Counted from the stretch's first letter, positions 12,437-24,134 are shown. The stretch is DNA of 64,000 nucleotides from Annulohypoxylon bovei var. microspora (GCA_022836615.1 MU405273.1:62001-126000), one strand, 5' to 3'. Notes: generated by a model not told the origin, from the sequence alone. Program-made: numbers and translations.

Positions 12437-14887
12437 ATGGCTAGAATTCAGAAAGCATCGTTAGTTGACCCAAACTGGACATATCTATCTACATCATCTA
12501 ATACGCAATGGAATGTATCCCAATATTGTCCTAGGCAGCCTTATATATCTCTCACCTTGCCGTCCTTCGGTTTTTCAGCACCAACTCTTCTCGTTCATCG
12601 GCTTCAAATTACGACTGTCTCGCATGATCAAGGTAGAAGCGATGACCCTAATAACCAAGGAACGTATGAGGGTTCACACACAAATTTTGATGTCGAAGTC
12701 AAGGAGCCAACTGGCCGTGTTCGGATCAGGCACCAGGCAATTGTAAATAATATCCGCGCTTGTTTGAAGCCCAGGAAGCATGTTGTTTCTTGGTCCCTTG
12801 ACCAAGAGCCTCTGGACCCTGTCAAAGGCTACAATGCAGGCCCAGGCCCAGGCAGCAACGGAAACTGGCTATCCTTGATTCAAGCCTCTGATACTGTGCA
12901 AATAGTACCGATGGCTCAATATCCCGGCTGGATCAATTTCGCCCTCGAGGCTCATCTTGAGATATGGTTTGGAATAATTGATACAAATAGTCCAGAGAAT
13001 CGCCTACCAAGATCATCAGATGTTAAGCAATTATACCATCAGCTCGACGTATCTCGCAAGGAGACTCGCCTCGTAATCATCGAGCCTTCAGCAGACCCTG
13101 AAAATGATACTTTGGAATTGTCTCTGGAATATGTTTTCTTAGACAATGATGATTATATCCCATACGAAGCACTTTCTTATTGCTGGGGTAACAACAATGA
13201 GCAACGACCTATACTTTTGAAGGGGTTAGAGCCAAACGTCCCAACAACACAAACCCACATTAGCAGAGATCTTTTCATTGCCCTGAAGGCCCTAAGAAAT
13301 GAGCATACTGCTCGCATCTTTTGGATAGATCAGTTATGTATTAACCAATCAGATCTTGAGGAGCGTGCCGAACAGGTTGCGTTGATGGGTGACATTTACG
13401 CAAACGCGAAACGCGTTTGTGTATGGCTAGGAGAGTTAGACGACAAGACCAAAGACGACTTCTGTGCCATTAAAAGCATATTCAACGTATATTCACGAGC
13501 AAAAGTAGTACAGAATAATGGCCCTAACCACATAGGAAACGACGGCACCATGACGGCCGGCAATTCAACTGATCCATATATCTCACATGCGGCTATACAT
13601 GCGCCTACCGGCTACGAGTTGCATAATGATAGTGTATTTCATCGGAAATGGTTCGAACGCGTATGGGTTCTTCAAGAGGTATGGAATGTTCCGAAGAATC
13701 ACTCCACCTCGGAATCGTCGGAACGCGTGGTTGTGATATGCGGGAACGCTGAGCTGCCCTGGGCGGCCATCTTGCAGGCTGGCCGGTGTATACGGTCGCG
13801 AAATGGAAGTCATTACAACACCTTGATTCCAGCAATTTGGATGACCCTTTTCAGAGATCCGAAGAGTTTAGATGGCTCTACGCAGGATTTTACTATTTTC
13901 ATACCCGAATCTCGACTGGATATCTTGTCGGTTGTCATCAACGCCCTGGAAATGGGGGCTACAGACCCCCGCGACAAAATATTTGCACTTCTAACCTTTG
14001 GAGAAGAAACCCACCACGTTTCTGAGTTGCCTGATTTGGTAAAGCCAGATTATAACAAAAGCGTGCGACGGGTCTACGCTGACTTCACTCGTTGGTGGAT
14101 ATATCATTATCGCTCTTTGGGAATCCTATCCGCAGTGCACGCTCTCACAGGTCGCACGTGGTTGGATGGGTCTAAATACAGTGCAATTGGCATTGGTGAT
14201 GCAAGACGCTCAAGCATCCCTTCCTGGAGCTTCTGGTCGGATGGACGTAGTGAATGGAGACGCTCAATTCTAGGTATTGGTGATCATGGAAAATATAATG
14301 CTAGTGGGGACACCCGGGTCGACATCCAACTTCTGCAATCGACGATGCCATCACAGCCATACGTCCTAGCTTTGAAAGGAATCCGCGTGGGTTTAATAAG
14401 CTCTATTACTTACTATCCTTTCTACCGTAGACCTTTGATATCAGAAGCCATGCACCAGGTCTACGCTGAAATATTCGATCCCGCGAGCACGATAGGCACA
14501 TGGGGACATGGAAAAGCGCAGACACATCTTCCAGTACTGGACCACGGCCAACTCCCCTATCATTACTTTACTCACTGGCGGGATGTACCCAGAGACTCTC
14601 TGGACCACAGCTCCGGCCAGATCGATCCCAATGCCCCTGACTACCTGCCGTGTTATGGAAAATGTATGTTTCTCACCGAAGCAGGTATGGGTCTTTGCCC
14701 TAATGGATCCCGTGTTGGTGACATATTGGTGATATTATATGGATCAAAAGTCCCTCATTTGCTCAGGCCTAGTGGTGACCCGAGAGAGTACTACTTTGTC
14801 GGGGAGTGCTATGTGGATGGCATTATGCGCGGAGAGGCTCTCAAGGGAAAGGATACTCTAAGAGAGGAAACCTTTTTATTAGTATGA
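12437..14887 (+). CDS. HET-domain (heterokaryon incompatibility-type) protein
   Basis: Single uninterrupted frame of 816 residues from the ATG at 12437. The HET domain (PF06985) spans about residues 243-410: YEALSYCWGN (243-252), FWIDQLCINQSD (about 295-306), RVCVWLGE (about 325-332) and ERVWVLQE (about 406-413), the usual blocks in the usual order. The first ~200 residues carry a separate module with a SDTVQIVPMAQYPGW-like segment that recurs at the N-terminus of some fungal HET and related proteins (recalled, not searched). The C-terminal ~400 residues have no domain I recognise. Proteins of this class act in non-self recognition and regulated cell death between fungal individuals, but most paralogues have no proven allorecognition role. 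No intron is needed to keep the frame. Confidence 0.93.
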   Translation: MARIQKASLVDPNWTYLSTSSNTQWNVSQYCPRQPYISLTLPSFGFSAPTLLVHRLQITTVSHDQGRSDDPNNQGTYEGSHTNFDVEVKEPTGRVRIRHQAIVNNIRACLKPRKHVVSWSLDQEPLDPVKGYNAGPGPGSNGNWLSLIQASDTVQIVPMAQYPGWINFALEAHLEIWFGIIDTNSPENRLPRSSDVKQLYHQLDVSRKETRLVIIEPSADPENDTLELSLEYVFLDNDDYIPYEALSYCWGNNNEQRPILLKGLEPNVPTTQTHISRDLFIALKALRNEHTARIFWIDQLCINQSDLEERAEQVALMGDIYANAKRVCVWLGELDDKTKDDFCAIKSIFNVYSRAKVVQNNGPNHIGNDGTMTAGNSTDPYISHAAIHAPTGYELHNDSVFHRKWFERVWVLQEVWNVPKNHSTSESSERVVVICGNAELPWAAILQAGRCIRSRNGSHYNTLIPAIWMTLFRDPKSLDGSTQDFTIFIPESRLDILSVVINALEMGATDPRDKIFALLTFGEETHHVSELPDLVKPDYNKSVRRVYADFTRWWIYHYRSLGILSAVHALTGRTWLDGSKYSAIGIGDARRSSIPSWSFWSDGRSEWRRSILGIGDHGKYNASGDTRVDIQLLQSTMPSQPYVLALKGIRVGLISSITYYPFYRRPLISEAMHQVYAEIFDPASTIGTWGHGKAQTHLPVLDHGQLPYHYFTHWRDVPRDSLDHSSGQIDPNAPDYLPCYGKCMFLTEAGMGLCPNGSRVGDILVILYGSKVPHLLRPSGDPREYYFVGECYVDGIMRGEALKGKDTLREETFLLV

Positions 14888-17800
14888 CGTGGAAAATGGG
14901 GGTGAGGTAGCCGCACAAAAGTTGAATTGCTAGTTCAATATGGAGCTTCTAAGAATAAGAGCGAATACCCAAATAACAAGAGTAGGTGCACCTTTTCTAA
15001 GTCTCACCATAGTTGGCTACAAAAGTAACTATTTTAACCACTTAGGTAGGCACCTACTTATATTCTCTTCTAGGTTAGACACTCGCTAACTTCACTAATA
15101 GCCTAATCACTCCTTGGATTCCACTCTGTGGAAATCTAATTCTCTGAATTTTTTATTCCTCTTTTGTCGGCCCTTCTAACTCATTCGGTGGGCTTGTCAT
15201 ATATTGTAGCTGAAGTAGTAGTTGCAGTCTTCAACACCAAGCCATCAGTTTATATAGGTAGATAAGTAAGAATAATTAAGAAGCTAATATGGCGATTTAC
15301 ACATCGTTGATAGATTGTCGTTGGAACAAGCCCCCTGAAGAAGCTAATTTAGTGCCCGTGGGACCCTGGGAGAACTATTTTTAGCTATCTTCTAGGCAAG
15401 TTATGGGGCAGATCTATCTTACAGCTATTAGCACTGAGATCTCTACCTACCTTCCTAGGGGGCAAGTAGGTACCCAACTTTAGAAGCTTTATTCAAGGGG
15501 TCATATTATAAGCAACGTTCAATAACTACGACATAATATCTCAAATAGAATAAAGCAAGATCATCTAATTTTGCTACCGATCCTACATATGTCTGGTCCA
15601 AAATCTATTCGGCAAACCGCTGTGTACCTACCCTACCCGACAGCGGATCCGACAACACTATCCTTCAAGTGTGACCCTGATTCTCGGCGTACGCATGTGT
15701 AAAAAATAAAAAAAGGGGGGAGGGGGGAGGCAGGCTCAGGCGGCTATAATCAGCGCAACGCAATGTTCCGCCGAAATCTTCATTAACTATCCTTAAACCT
15801 ATTATTGTTTAAATCGGTACGAAGTAGACAACTTTTTACGCAATATCGATACTATGTAATGTCCCGCATCTACACATCACCCAGGTCAAAACTTGTAGGG
15901 ACCTGGGTAGGTAGGTAGTCAGTTATCACACCTATGGGCCCAGTGCCTTGACGAAAGCAGAACCCGGCGTCTAGAGATGGATTCTCTAGACCAAGCTATC
16001 CGTCGGTTCTCGCACTACCGCGATGGCCGAAATTTCTTGCAAAGCACACCGAGTGTAGATTGGGTCGAAACTAGTATCATCGTTTCCCTGACTGTTCCTG
16101 TCCTTCGGTCCTTCGCACATGGCGGCTCTAGAGAAGCCGTGGTCAAACGGCAGAGTCATGCCAGGTCAATTAGGTACTTGTCTAGTTAGTTTGCCTCTAC
16201 TTGCTTCGTAGGAAGATACTTCATGGTATAAGAGTGTCCCTTAGCTCCTTCATGCCTCTTTAATAATCGAACCTCGGCGGTGACATCTTCACGCAGTCGT
16301 GGTATATAGGTACCCGGTGCCGTGATTCACGCTTCTATACCTATTTAACGATCGTTTGAATCAGCTCCCAGAAAACATTATAAACAGGTTTAATCATGCT
16401 ATTTCAAGTGGTAGTGATGCGTACTAACGTACCAATTTCGTGATCACCTAGTATAAGCTAATTCTTACCTAAGTGCAATTCGCAATCAAGTGAATATCTA
16501 GGTATTGTTTTGCAAGTGGTAGTGAATTATAATTTTAATCTAAAATCAATTCTAGGCAACCAAATAACGAAATAACTGTAACTATAGGGGGAAACGATTC
16601 AACTCGTGGCTGTAGGGATCTTTTCTTGACCGGGTCTATCCTAGTTACAGGGCTGTGAGATCACAGCCCACCACATACTGTATTGAAAAGGCACCTACCA
16701 GCTACATACCTACCTAGGTATGTTTCCTGTCGATAATCTTCCGTTCATGCATGAATACCCCCCAAAAACCGCCAGGTTTGTAAGGAGAAAAGCCGGGTTG
16801 AGAGTATTTACTACACTGTGGACGAAATCTAGACCAATCCTGATGGTCCAATTTGATTTAGGCATCAGCAATTATCCCTCGTCCACCTTCGATCGTTTTT
16901 AACACCACAAGACTTGTTTGAGACACGGCTTAACGGTGTATCTCGTTTAGACGCTTAGCGATCCTCATAATTTCCCATTGTGCCTGGATAGTTAAGTTCT
17001 CGACCAGGGGGTGATTATTAATTAAGGATATATGACGATGGTTATTCTTGAGGCAGTGTAGCTGGATTAGATGAGAAATATTTCCCGCTATGTGGCTGAA
17101 TAAATCATTATAAATCATGTTTCTAGAAGTAGTTATATGATTATTCCTATTAGTTAGAATACGGACTCCTTTGATATCGGAATGAACAAACTCAAAGTGT
17201 TTGCGTTAGCTGAACAGCTCCATTAAAACCTTGTCAATTGCTGACCTGAGTACAATTGGGGGAAGATTACGATCGACTTCACAGCTTTGAAGTGTTAAGG
17301 CATTGTTTTGTGACACGTACATGGAGCTGAACTCCTCTGAAGAGGCGCAGGGTGCGTGACTAAAGAACAAGCAAAACAAGTAAGAACTAGCAGCCCAGCC
17401 AGCTAGGTAAGAAACAACAGTTTGCAAGGCGCTGCCAAAGTCTCCACCGACAGTTTGCAACTTATTTTTATTACCCACATCGTCTTTTGTCTAACTAGAA
17501 GTTCGTCATGTTGGATTTGAAGAACATGACTCTGGAGTGTGACAATTACTTTCTGCGGATGATGTGAGGTAATAAGCCGGGAATCGAGGTTACTATGGCG
17601 GTAAGCCCAAGATGTTGCCCGATCGGAGCCGAAATGGTTAAGGTAGTTATCCGATCCTTGTGATCCATTCCGCCGCACTATACGTACGGGGATTTCGGGC
17701 TCTAAGCTTCTCTCCGAAAATTCCTGATCGCCTGTGCCGCAGGTATAAGCCGTATCTGTAATATAACGCACTGGTGTATTATGCCTGAGCTCACTCCGTA

Positions 17801-18417
17801 TTTATAATGAGTTAACGTTTATTCGCTGAAGGATCCAGGGAAGTAGTCGAAGGATTACTCGGTCCAATCGGAATAGGGCCATATAGGTCCTTATTCGGTA
17901 TTTCTTCAGCAGCTCATACGTCCACCGACCTATCATGCCCGCGGCAACTGCTCCGCCACACGCTCGGTACTGCAAGGCGCACTTGTCTCCACAAAGCCGA
18001 TTTCCGTTCTTTATTAGCGGGTTCGCACTTTGTGGGGATTTCGAGATTAAGTTGTTCGATTCGTATTTCGGTACGTTTCGCCGTCTAGGGTCCCCTGATG
18101 ACTGATCGACCACATTGGACGGTGACATAGAAGGCACCTTTAAACGTGGTATTATGCAGAACACCATGGCTGTACCTTGTGAGGATGACGCGGCGGACCC
18201 TGTGAAGATGACTGAAGTCTTATCCCGCCAGCTTTACCCTGTCAACTTTAACCCGAATAGCTTATATGATGCTAACCGGCTTAATTCAGTGCCGTCTAAT
18301 CAGTTAAGATAAATACCTATAGTCGACGCTGAGGAGAATTGTGACATTATAGGAGTGACACTTGTTTTCCTTTCCTACTACAAGCAGCTAGGTTATCAAA
18401 ATCCCATCAAGGTCAAA
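14888..18417. other. Long intergenic region, no gene supported
   Basis: About 3.5 kb between two plus-strand genes. It contains a G-rich tract (near 15714-15731, G6AG6), ACCTAGGT/GGTAGGTA words (near 15440, 15905, 16712) and a 9-bp inverted repeat at 16650-16669. Frames at 15977-16189 (+), 17771-17403 (-) and 18167-17802 (-) show no family signature. The peroxidase promoter must lie just before 18418. Confidence 0.5.
16650..16669. repeat. Perfect 9-bp inverted repeat with 2-nt spacer
   Basis: GGGCTGTGA, then GA, then TCACAGCCC. The near-palindrome is GC-rich inside AT-rich DNA. It is far (1.75 kb) from the next start codon, so a link to a promoter is not shown. It could be a dimeric regulator site or chance. 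Confidence 0.5.
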
Positions 18418-19367
18418 ATGAAGTCCGCCTATCTTTCCATTGTCATAGCCTTTGGCTCGTCAACTGTCTATTCGGCACCTTCACGTTCTGGATGGGAAGC
18501 TGCTGGGCCTAATGATGGTACGTCAATATAAACTTCGGAAAACCCTGGGTTAGGACGAAGCTAATTATGAGTAGTTCGTGCTCCATGCCCTATGCTAAAC
18601 ACCTTGGCGAACCACGGCTTCTTGCCGCATAGTGGCAAGGGAATCACCGTGAACAAGACGATATATGCCCTAGGAGCCGCTCTAAACATAGACGCACCAT
18701 TGTCTCAGCAGCTGTTCAAGTTCGCATTGACGACGAACCCAACGCCCAATTCAACATATTTCGACTTGGATCATCTTAGCCGTCATAACGTTTTAGAGCA
18801 TGATGGTAGTTTGAGGTCAGTTTATACCATCTACCTCGTTACCTACTTGTTCACTAACGTCATTTTATAGCCGTCAAGATTCTTATTTTGGACCTGCCGA
18901 TGTCTTTAATGAGGCCGTCTTCAACCAAACGAAGTCATTCTGGACTGGGGACACAATCGATGTACAAATGGCATCCAACGCTCGTGTAGCTCGTCTTATG
19001 ACTTCCAACCTCACGAACCCGGAGTACTCATTGTCCGACCTGGGCTCAGCTTTCAGCATTGGCGAATCAGCAGCTTATATCGCTATTCTTGGTGACAAAA
19101 AGTCTGGCACGGTGCCTAAGACCTGGGTGGAGTACCTGTTTGGTAAGACTGACTTACAACACGATTAGCTCATATTGAAACTAACAGACTGTGATCATTT
19201 TAGAGAAAGAGCGCTTGCCCTACGAGCTGGGCTTCGCGAAACCGAAAGAACCTTTCGTAGCAGGTGACCTCGGGGATATGATGACCAAGATTGTCGATGC
19301 CGAGCATTTCCCTCAGTCACCCGGCAAAGTGTCCAAGCGCTCAGCTGGCCGTTGCCCTTACCATTAG
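18418..19367 (+). CDS. Secreted heme-thiolate peroxidase (chloroperoxidase / short unspecific peroxygenase type)
   Basis: Four exons (18418-18517, 18575-18815, 18871-19142, 19204-19367) encode 258 residues, matching the short class of this family (PF01328, peroxidase family 2). Splices use donors GTACGT, GTCAGT and GTAAGA and acceptors GAGTAG, TTATAG and TTTTAG; each restores conserved sequence. A signal peptide covers about residues 1-20. The PCP motif at 37-39 supplies the axial Cys38; EHD at 108-110, followed by SLSRQD, is the usual Mg/heme-propionate site. Glu179 in SIGESAAY is a candidate acid-base residue (inferred). Expected activity: peroxide-driven oxygenation or halogenation of small organics outside the cell. 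The C-terminus ends near a dibasic VSKRSAG, possibly processed. Confidence 0.93.
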
Positions 19368-19640
19368 ATTAGTGTGTAAAGGAAGGTCGCGTGTACGAAG
19401 TTTGGAAATTCGGTATGGGAGAAATATTGGAAAATGGACATGGTATATACTCCTGAGTAACGGTTATAGGGAGTAATGATTATTCTTCACTTTATTATGC
19501 CTACACCGCGACGTACTGGCTATATAAATTTATTGTTGTTAATACATACCTAACTTGATGCTTATTGTTTGGGTCGCGTTGACAATTGTTATTTGTGCGA
19601 AGATATTTGCGATTCAGGGGGTGGCTCAACTGCCCTCATT

Positions 19641-21526
19641 TTAACGCTGCTCTAGTTGTGGCTGCAATTCTCGCAGCTCTGTTCCCGTTGCCACGGGTGC
19701 TATGACCTCATCGGCTGGATCTGCATCTGCAGGATTTTCCCAACCTTCGCGGTTATCCTGTACTAGTCTCACGAAGCAGACGTCGAGTATGAGTGAAGCA
19801 ACACAAACGGCTACTGCGAAGTACAATGCTCCTCGATAGCTTACCACCTTGTCACGACCCTTGCCTATCTCCGATTCCACGGTCGATGCGAACCCGATAC
19901 CGAGACCAGTGCCATACAGAAGCAAAGATCCTACCAACGACCCTGCGATGCCCTGTTGCTTCCGACTAACAGAATTGCTGGCAATGATTTGGGCAGCTGT
20001 GTAGGTCAAGTCGGGCGACAACGCCGACATAATAGTGCTTGGGAAAACTTGGTACCAATAAGACTGCTGCTCCGGCATTGTGGCGATAAGAATGCTAGCG
20101 ATCAACATGCAAGAAGCACCCATCGCCAAAATCCACTGTGCCGGGACCCGCGGGATAAGGTAGGCTGCCAGGAACGTAGCAGCACCGCCGAGACCAAAGG
20201 GCGTCCAACCTACAGCAAATTGCATGGGTGTCCAGTGGCGGATCTCCTGTAGCCAGAGAACTGTATACCAAAATAGGCTACCCGCTGCCATGAAATTCAG
20301 AAGAACTACGAATATGAGTGGTGTAAAAGACGGTGCCTTAAAGATGCTCAGGGGCATGATTGGATCCGATGCGAAATAATGTTCCCAAATGTAGTATCCG
20401 GCAAACAGAGACACAGAGACGATGAGCGTGGCTATGATCATGGGACTTGACCATCCCACAGCTGGCGCTTGACTGGCGAAGAGAACTAGGTTAATTGCGG
20501 TCTTATCTGTCGAGTTAGGATGCTTACTTCCAGACGACACTGAAGACAATCAAACCACCGAGGGAAAGAAAGGAACCGATCCAGTCAATCTTCCCTTTAG
20601 GGTCTACGGGCATTTCTCTTGGGAGAAGCGCCCACAATGCTACCGTGACTATCAAGCTAATAGCTGCACTATTAACAGACATCAGTGGCCTGCCAATCTC
20701 TCCTATGCGACGTACCTACATGAATACGAACATCTAGACCAAGGATGTACTCTGGAGGAAGCCCCCGGTGATGAGAGCACCGAGGTAGCCGCCTATAGGA
20801 GCAGATGCGCCGAAGAAGGCTAAACTCAGATTCCTTGCGAAGCCGGGCGGGTTGGTAATCCCGATCATCGCGACGGCGTTTGGCATGACGAATGCGCCTC
20901 CAATGCCGGACAGCGCACGCATAGCATTAAATGCCACGAAATTGTTGCAGAATCCGCATACGAAAGTAAACAAGACGAGAAACAGACTTCCTAAGAGTAG
21001 CATATTTTTATGCCCGTACACGGCACCGAAACGACCACTAACAAGAACGAAGGTTCCTTGGGTAAGGCTTTGGTAGGTATACACGTCAACGATTGCTGCT
21101 AGGATTCGCAGATTTCAATCAAATGAAGATTCACGTACGGGTATGATGCGCCAACCCAATTGGCATGGACACCAGATACTCCGAGTCGCTCGCTGATTGC
21201 TAGTCCGCCGGCTATGCCCATCATGTTGCAAATCATTTGCATGAGGTTGCAAGCGACAATGAGTGTTGTGATAGCTACCTAGCCGGCGGCGTTTGTTGGT
21301 AACATTCAGCGGAGCAACATCGAATACTCGTTGGATTTCCTCGGGCGATGGCGCCGTCAGCTGAGGCGATTGAGGTTCGCCATTGTTAGCTGTACGGCTG
21401 AGCTTCTCCCGTGATGTCCTAGAGGATACATTTATCGGATTAGTTACGGCTGTTACGGCCGGCCCCGCAGGAGAATTACCTAGTTCCTGAGGTCAGTTCG
21501 TGATGAATCAAGGAGTGTAAAGACAT
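19641..21526 (-). pseudogene. DHA2-type MFS transporter, apparently inactivated
   Basis: Fragments cover a whole MFS exporter: start at 21526 (MSLHSLIHHEL), short intron 21419-21479, a cytosolic tail to NKRRR, TM1-TM2 including TTLIVACNLMQMICNMMGIA, intron 21068-21138, TM2-TM4 with GRFGAVYGHKN, and the C-terminal half from an intron ending near 20470 (restoring VVWNQAPAVGW) to the stop at 19641. Three lesions break it: a one-base shift at about 21276-21286, where the tail and TM1 lie in different frames; an in-frame TAG at 20736-20734, where a Trp is expected before MFVFM; and a second TAG at 20718-20716 with a splice phase that does not fit. One unusual splice (donor after CTCCAGA, acceptor GTGCAG) could bypass the stops but deletes part of TM4. 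Sequencing error or strain-specific loss are alternatives. Confidence 0.7.
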
Positions 21527-21888
21527 TCTGGTTATGGGTTGTTGGGTTCACGAATTCACGCTCGGCATCCACGCGGTATTTATCATCTAGATTTTCGGTA
21601 AGACAAGCGTCGGGGATTGGAGAGAGAGAGAGAGAGAGCGGGATGAGTTTGCGATTTCTAATTTGAATTAGGTCACAACCAACCCGATATGCCGATCTCG
21701 TCGTTTAAGGAGCATCTGAGCGGGGTGTCTCCAGAGATGATTTTACACCTATTGCTCAAGAAAAGCGGGCATCTATTTTTATACTAGGTCACGTATAGAG
21801 TCGGCGATAATCCGTTGAGGTAGAAGAGGATATAACAAATGAAGATTCACATAAATATTAGGCCGGAAATATGAAACGATGGCACCCT
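21527..21888. other. Spacer with a (GA)n microsatellite
   Basis: Between the broken MFS start and the SDR stop. A GA dinucleotide run lies at about 21620-21638. The MFS promoter, if active, would be here. Nothing else seen. Confidence 0.5.
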
Positions 21889-22791
21889 TCATACAAGCTC
21901 AATGGCTGATACAGCAGTAGCACCAGCGTCGACTGTGAGTACACTACCTGTAATCCAACGAGACTGTTCACTAGCCAGAAACCTCACAGTCGTCGCACAG
22001 TCCCATGCGTTCCCTTCCGTCCGCAAGAGGCTTCGGTTTCTTCTCGAGGCTCGAGTCTCTGGGCTCATGCCTTTCGAATACATCATGGGAGTGTAGAGCA
22101 TACCTATCAAGATTAGCCCAACAGAGTTGGGACATATACAAGGGGCAGATTGTTTAAGAGTACACCTACCTGGACAAACGCAGTTTACACGAATGCCATC
22201 CGATGCGTGATGTGCTGCCATGGCGCGTGTCATATTTAAGACGGCACCTTTGCTCGTCGGATATAGTAAATGAGGTGTGCCCCCTACTAATCCAGCAACC
22301 GAACCCATATTGACGATACTTCCTCGAATTTGACCTAAAGACTCACAATTCTTCCGCATTTCAGGTACGGCAACCTTGACCATATTCGCCATACTCGTGA
22401 CGTTTATCTCGAGTCCGCGTCGCCATTGATCCAAGTCAAACTCCGTCGCCGTGCCTTTAGCGCCCATGATTCCCACGTTGTTAACCAGGATATCAATTCG
22501 CCCAAACTTGGATAGGGCCACATCGACGATATTCTGGCATTCAGTAGGTATCGTAACATCTGCCTGGCAGCTGACACTATCCCCTTTGCCTTCTGAGCGG
22601 ATCATGGCACTGGTATTCTCGGCCCATGTAGGATTCAGATCCGCGCAGATAACCGATGCCCCATCTTCAGCCAACAGGATTGAGATGGCTCGACCATTAC
22701 CAAGGCCGTCGCCTTCACATCCTGCTCCGGTCACAATGGCAACTTTCCCCGTAAGAGACCTTGACGGCCTGGGGGGAATGTCGTTCGCCAC
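21889..22791 (-). CDS. Short-chain dehydrogenase/reductase (classical SDR)
   Basis: NAD(P)-dependent oxidoreductase. Exons 22791-22170 and 22103-21889 encode 278 residues. The 66-nt intron (donor GTAGGT, branch GCTAAT, acceptor GATAG) is in frame without a stop, so an unspliced reading gives 300 residues, but splicing joins VNCVCPG to MLYTPM as in the family. The Rossmann glycine motif starts at TGAG (21-24) with an extended loop to GLGNG; Asp51 at the end of the second strand favours NAD(H) (inferred). LVNNVG (102-107) replaces the usual NNAG; catalytic Ser164, Tyr177 and Lys181 are present. It is co-oriented with the broken MFS gene and near the peroxygenase-like gene, suggesting a shared oxidative pathway, unproven. 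Substrate unknown. Confidence 0.92.
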   Translation of the reverse strand: MANDIPPRPSRSLTGKVAIVTGAGCEGDGLGNGRAISILLAEDGASVICADLNPTWAENTSAMIRSEGKGDSVSCQADVTIPTECQNIVDVALSKFGRIDILVNNVGIMGAKGTATEFDLDQWRRGLEINVTSMANMVKVAVPEMRKNCESLGQIRGSIVNMGSVAGLVGGTPHLLYPTSKGAVLNMTRAMAAHHASDGIRVNCVCPGRCTLKQSAPCICPNSVGLILIGMLYTPMMYSKGMSPETRASRRNRSLLRTEGNAWDCATTVRFLASEQSRWITGSVLTVDAGATAVSAIELV

Positions 22792-23781
22792 TAAACGAGA
22801 TTAGCGGGATTCAGATTGGCGAGATGTCTTCATGGGCTACGTTACGCGTTCTCCTTTCTGTAGCGAATGTTCGTCTTGTGAGAAGGAGGGTTGCAGTTTT
22901 TCGGCTTCGCAATCGTAGAACTCTGCTATTCCAAGGCACATTGTGCATTTGGCGTACACGTGTGAGGGGAATCTGGCCCGGTGAGGGGCTAATTTCCTTG
23001 TTGAACAATGAGGACGGCCACTTTCTTGAAGGAGCATTATTCCGTAGCGCTCGAATATCACTTCTAAAAGCGAGGTTCAACATATCTAACATTCGTGTAG
23101 GGGGCAAGTTAAGTTCAGGTTCATTCCTCCGCTTAGGGCTATCAATTGTCACGATTTAAACCACCGTAGCTATGCTGATGCTATTGGGCCCACGGTTTGC
23201 CGCATCAGTGTATGTACTTCGTAGGTCAAAGTTTCTCCAACTCTTGCTTGTTTATAGAAGTTCTTGGTGATACATACTACCGGATTATCTAAGCCCGAGG
23301 CATCTACCTCTTGATGAAGGCCAATAGCTGACCGAATAGGTATGTATTTACGCGCTCGACAATGACCATTAGCAAAATATTGTAGGAGCTTTCAATTAAA
23401 TCGGTATATGTCTCTGAACCTATGATTTAGATTAGGTAGATTGCCATGTTGAGGCTAATGTAAAGGGGCAAGCGTGATAGCTGAGTAATACGTACCATAA
23501 CGGGAAAAGATATGTTATAATAATGATTTTATTTTTAAAACCATTTTGATTTTAAAATTATTTTAACTTTTCCATATACCCTCTTATATAAACTATATAG
23601 GGGAGTATATGCTTACGATATACCGATTTTAAAGATCAAAATGATTTTTAAACCCAGAATTATTACTTTAAGTAAAACCATTTTACTCCCCTTTACCTAC
23701 CTTTATAAGCCTTTTTATAAAAAACTTCTAAGTTTTTTCTCTCGTTTCCTTAGTTACCTGCTATCAACACCCATACCTACA

Positions 23782-23796
23782 ACAGCAGCTCCAGTA

Positions 23797-23828
<32 letters not shown>

Positions 23829-23873
23829 GTAACAGCAGCAACAGCAACAGCAGCAGCAATAACAACAATAATA
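23782..23873. repeat. CAG/CAA/TAA trinucleotide tract
   Basis: Degenerate triplet array, about 30 units, mostly CAG with CAA, TAG and TAA interruptions. Read on the minus strand it gives a poly-Cys/Tyr frame that is not a credible protein. Confidence 0.85.
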
Positions 23874-23983
23874 ACACGGGTTATTATAGCAAAAAACCCC
23901 ATATGCATAGTAGTAATAGCAACACTTAAAGAAAAAAAACTTAAAATTTATTTTTTCTTTTCTTTTACCTTTTACATCTATAT

Positions 23984-24060
23984 ATCCATCCATCCATCTA
24001 TCCATCCATCCACACATCCACACATCCATACATCTACATATTTATATATCTATACATCCA
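23984..24060. repeat. ATCC/TCCA tetranucleotide tract
   Basis: Imperfect (ATCC)n with CACA and TATA interruptions, next to the CAG tract. Confidence 0.8.
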
Positions 24061-24134
24061 CATCGTTAACATTATTGTTATGCCAAGCTTATTAGATTAG
24101 TAAATAGGTTGCAGTAAATCAGTAGATGCGTAGC

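Noticed and set aside
17403..18167. Minus-strand frames of about 120 codons each
   Set aside because: No family marks, no consistent splice signals joining them.
23754..24029. 91-codon minus-strand poly-Cys frame
   Set aside because: Translation of the CAG and TCCA tracts; composition is not that of a real protein.
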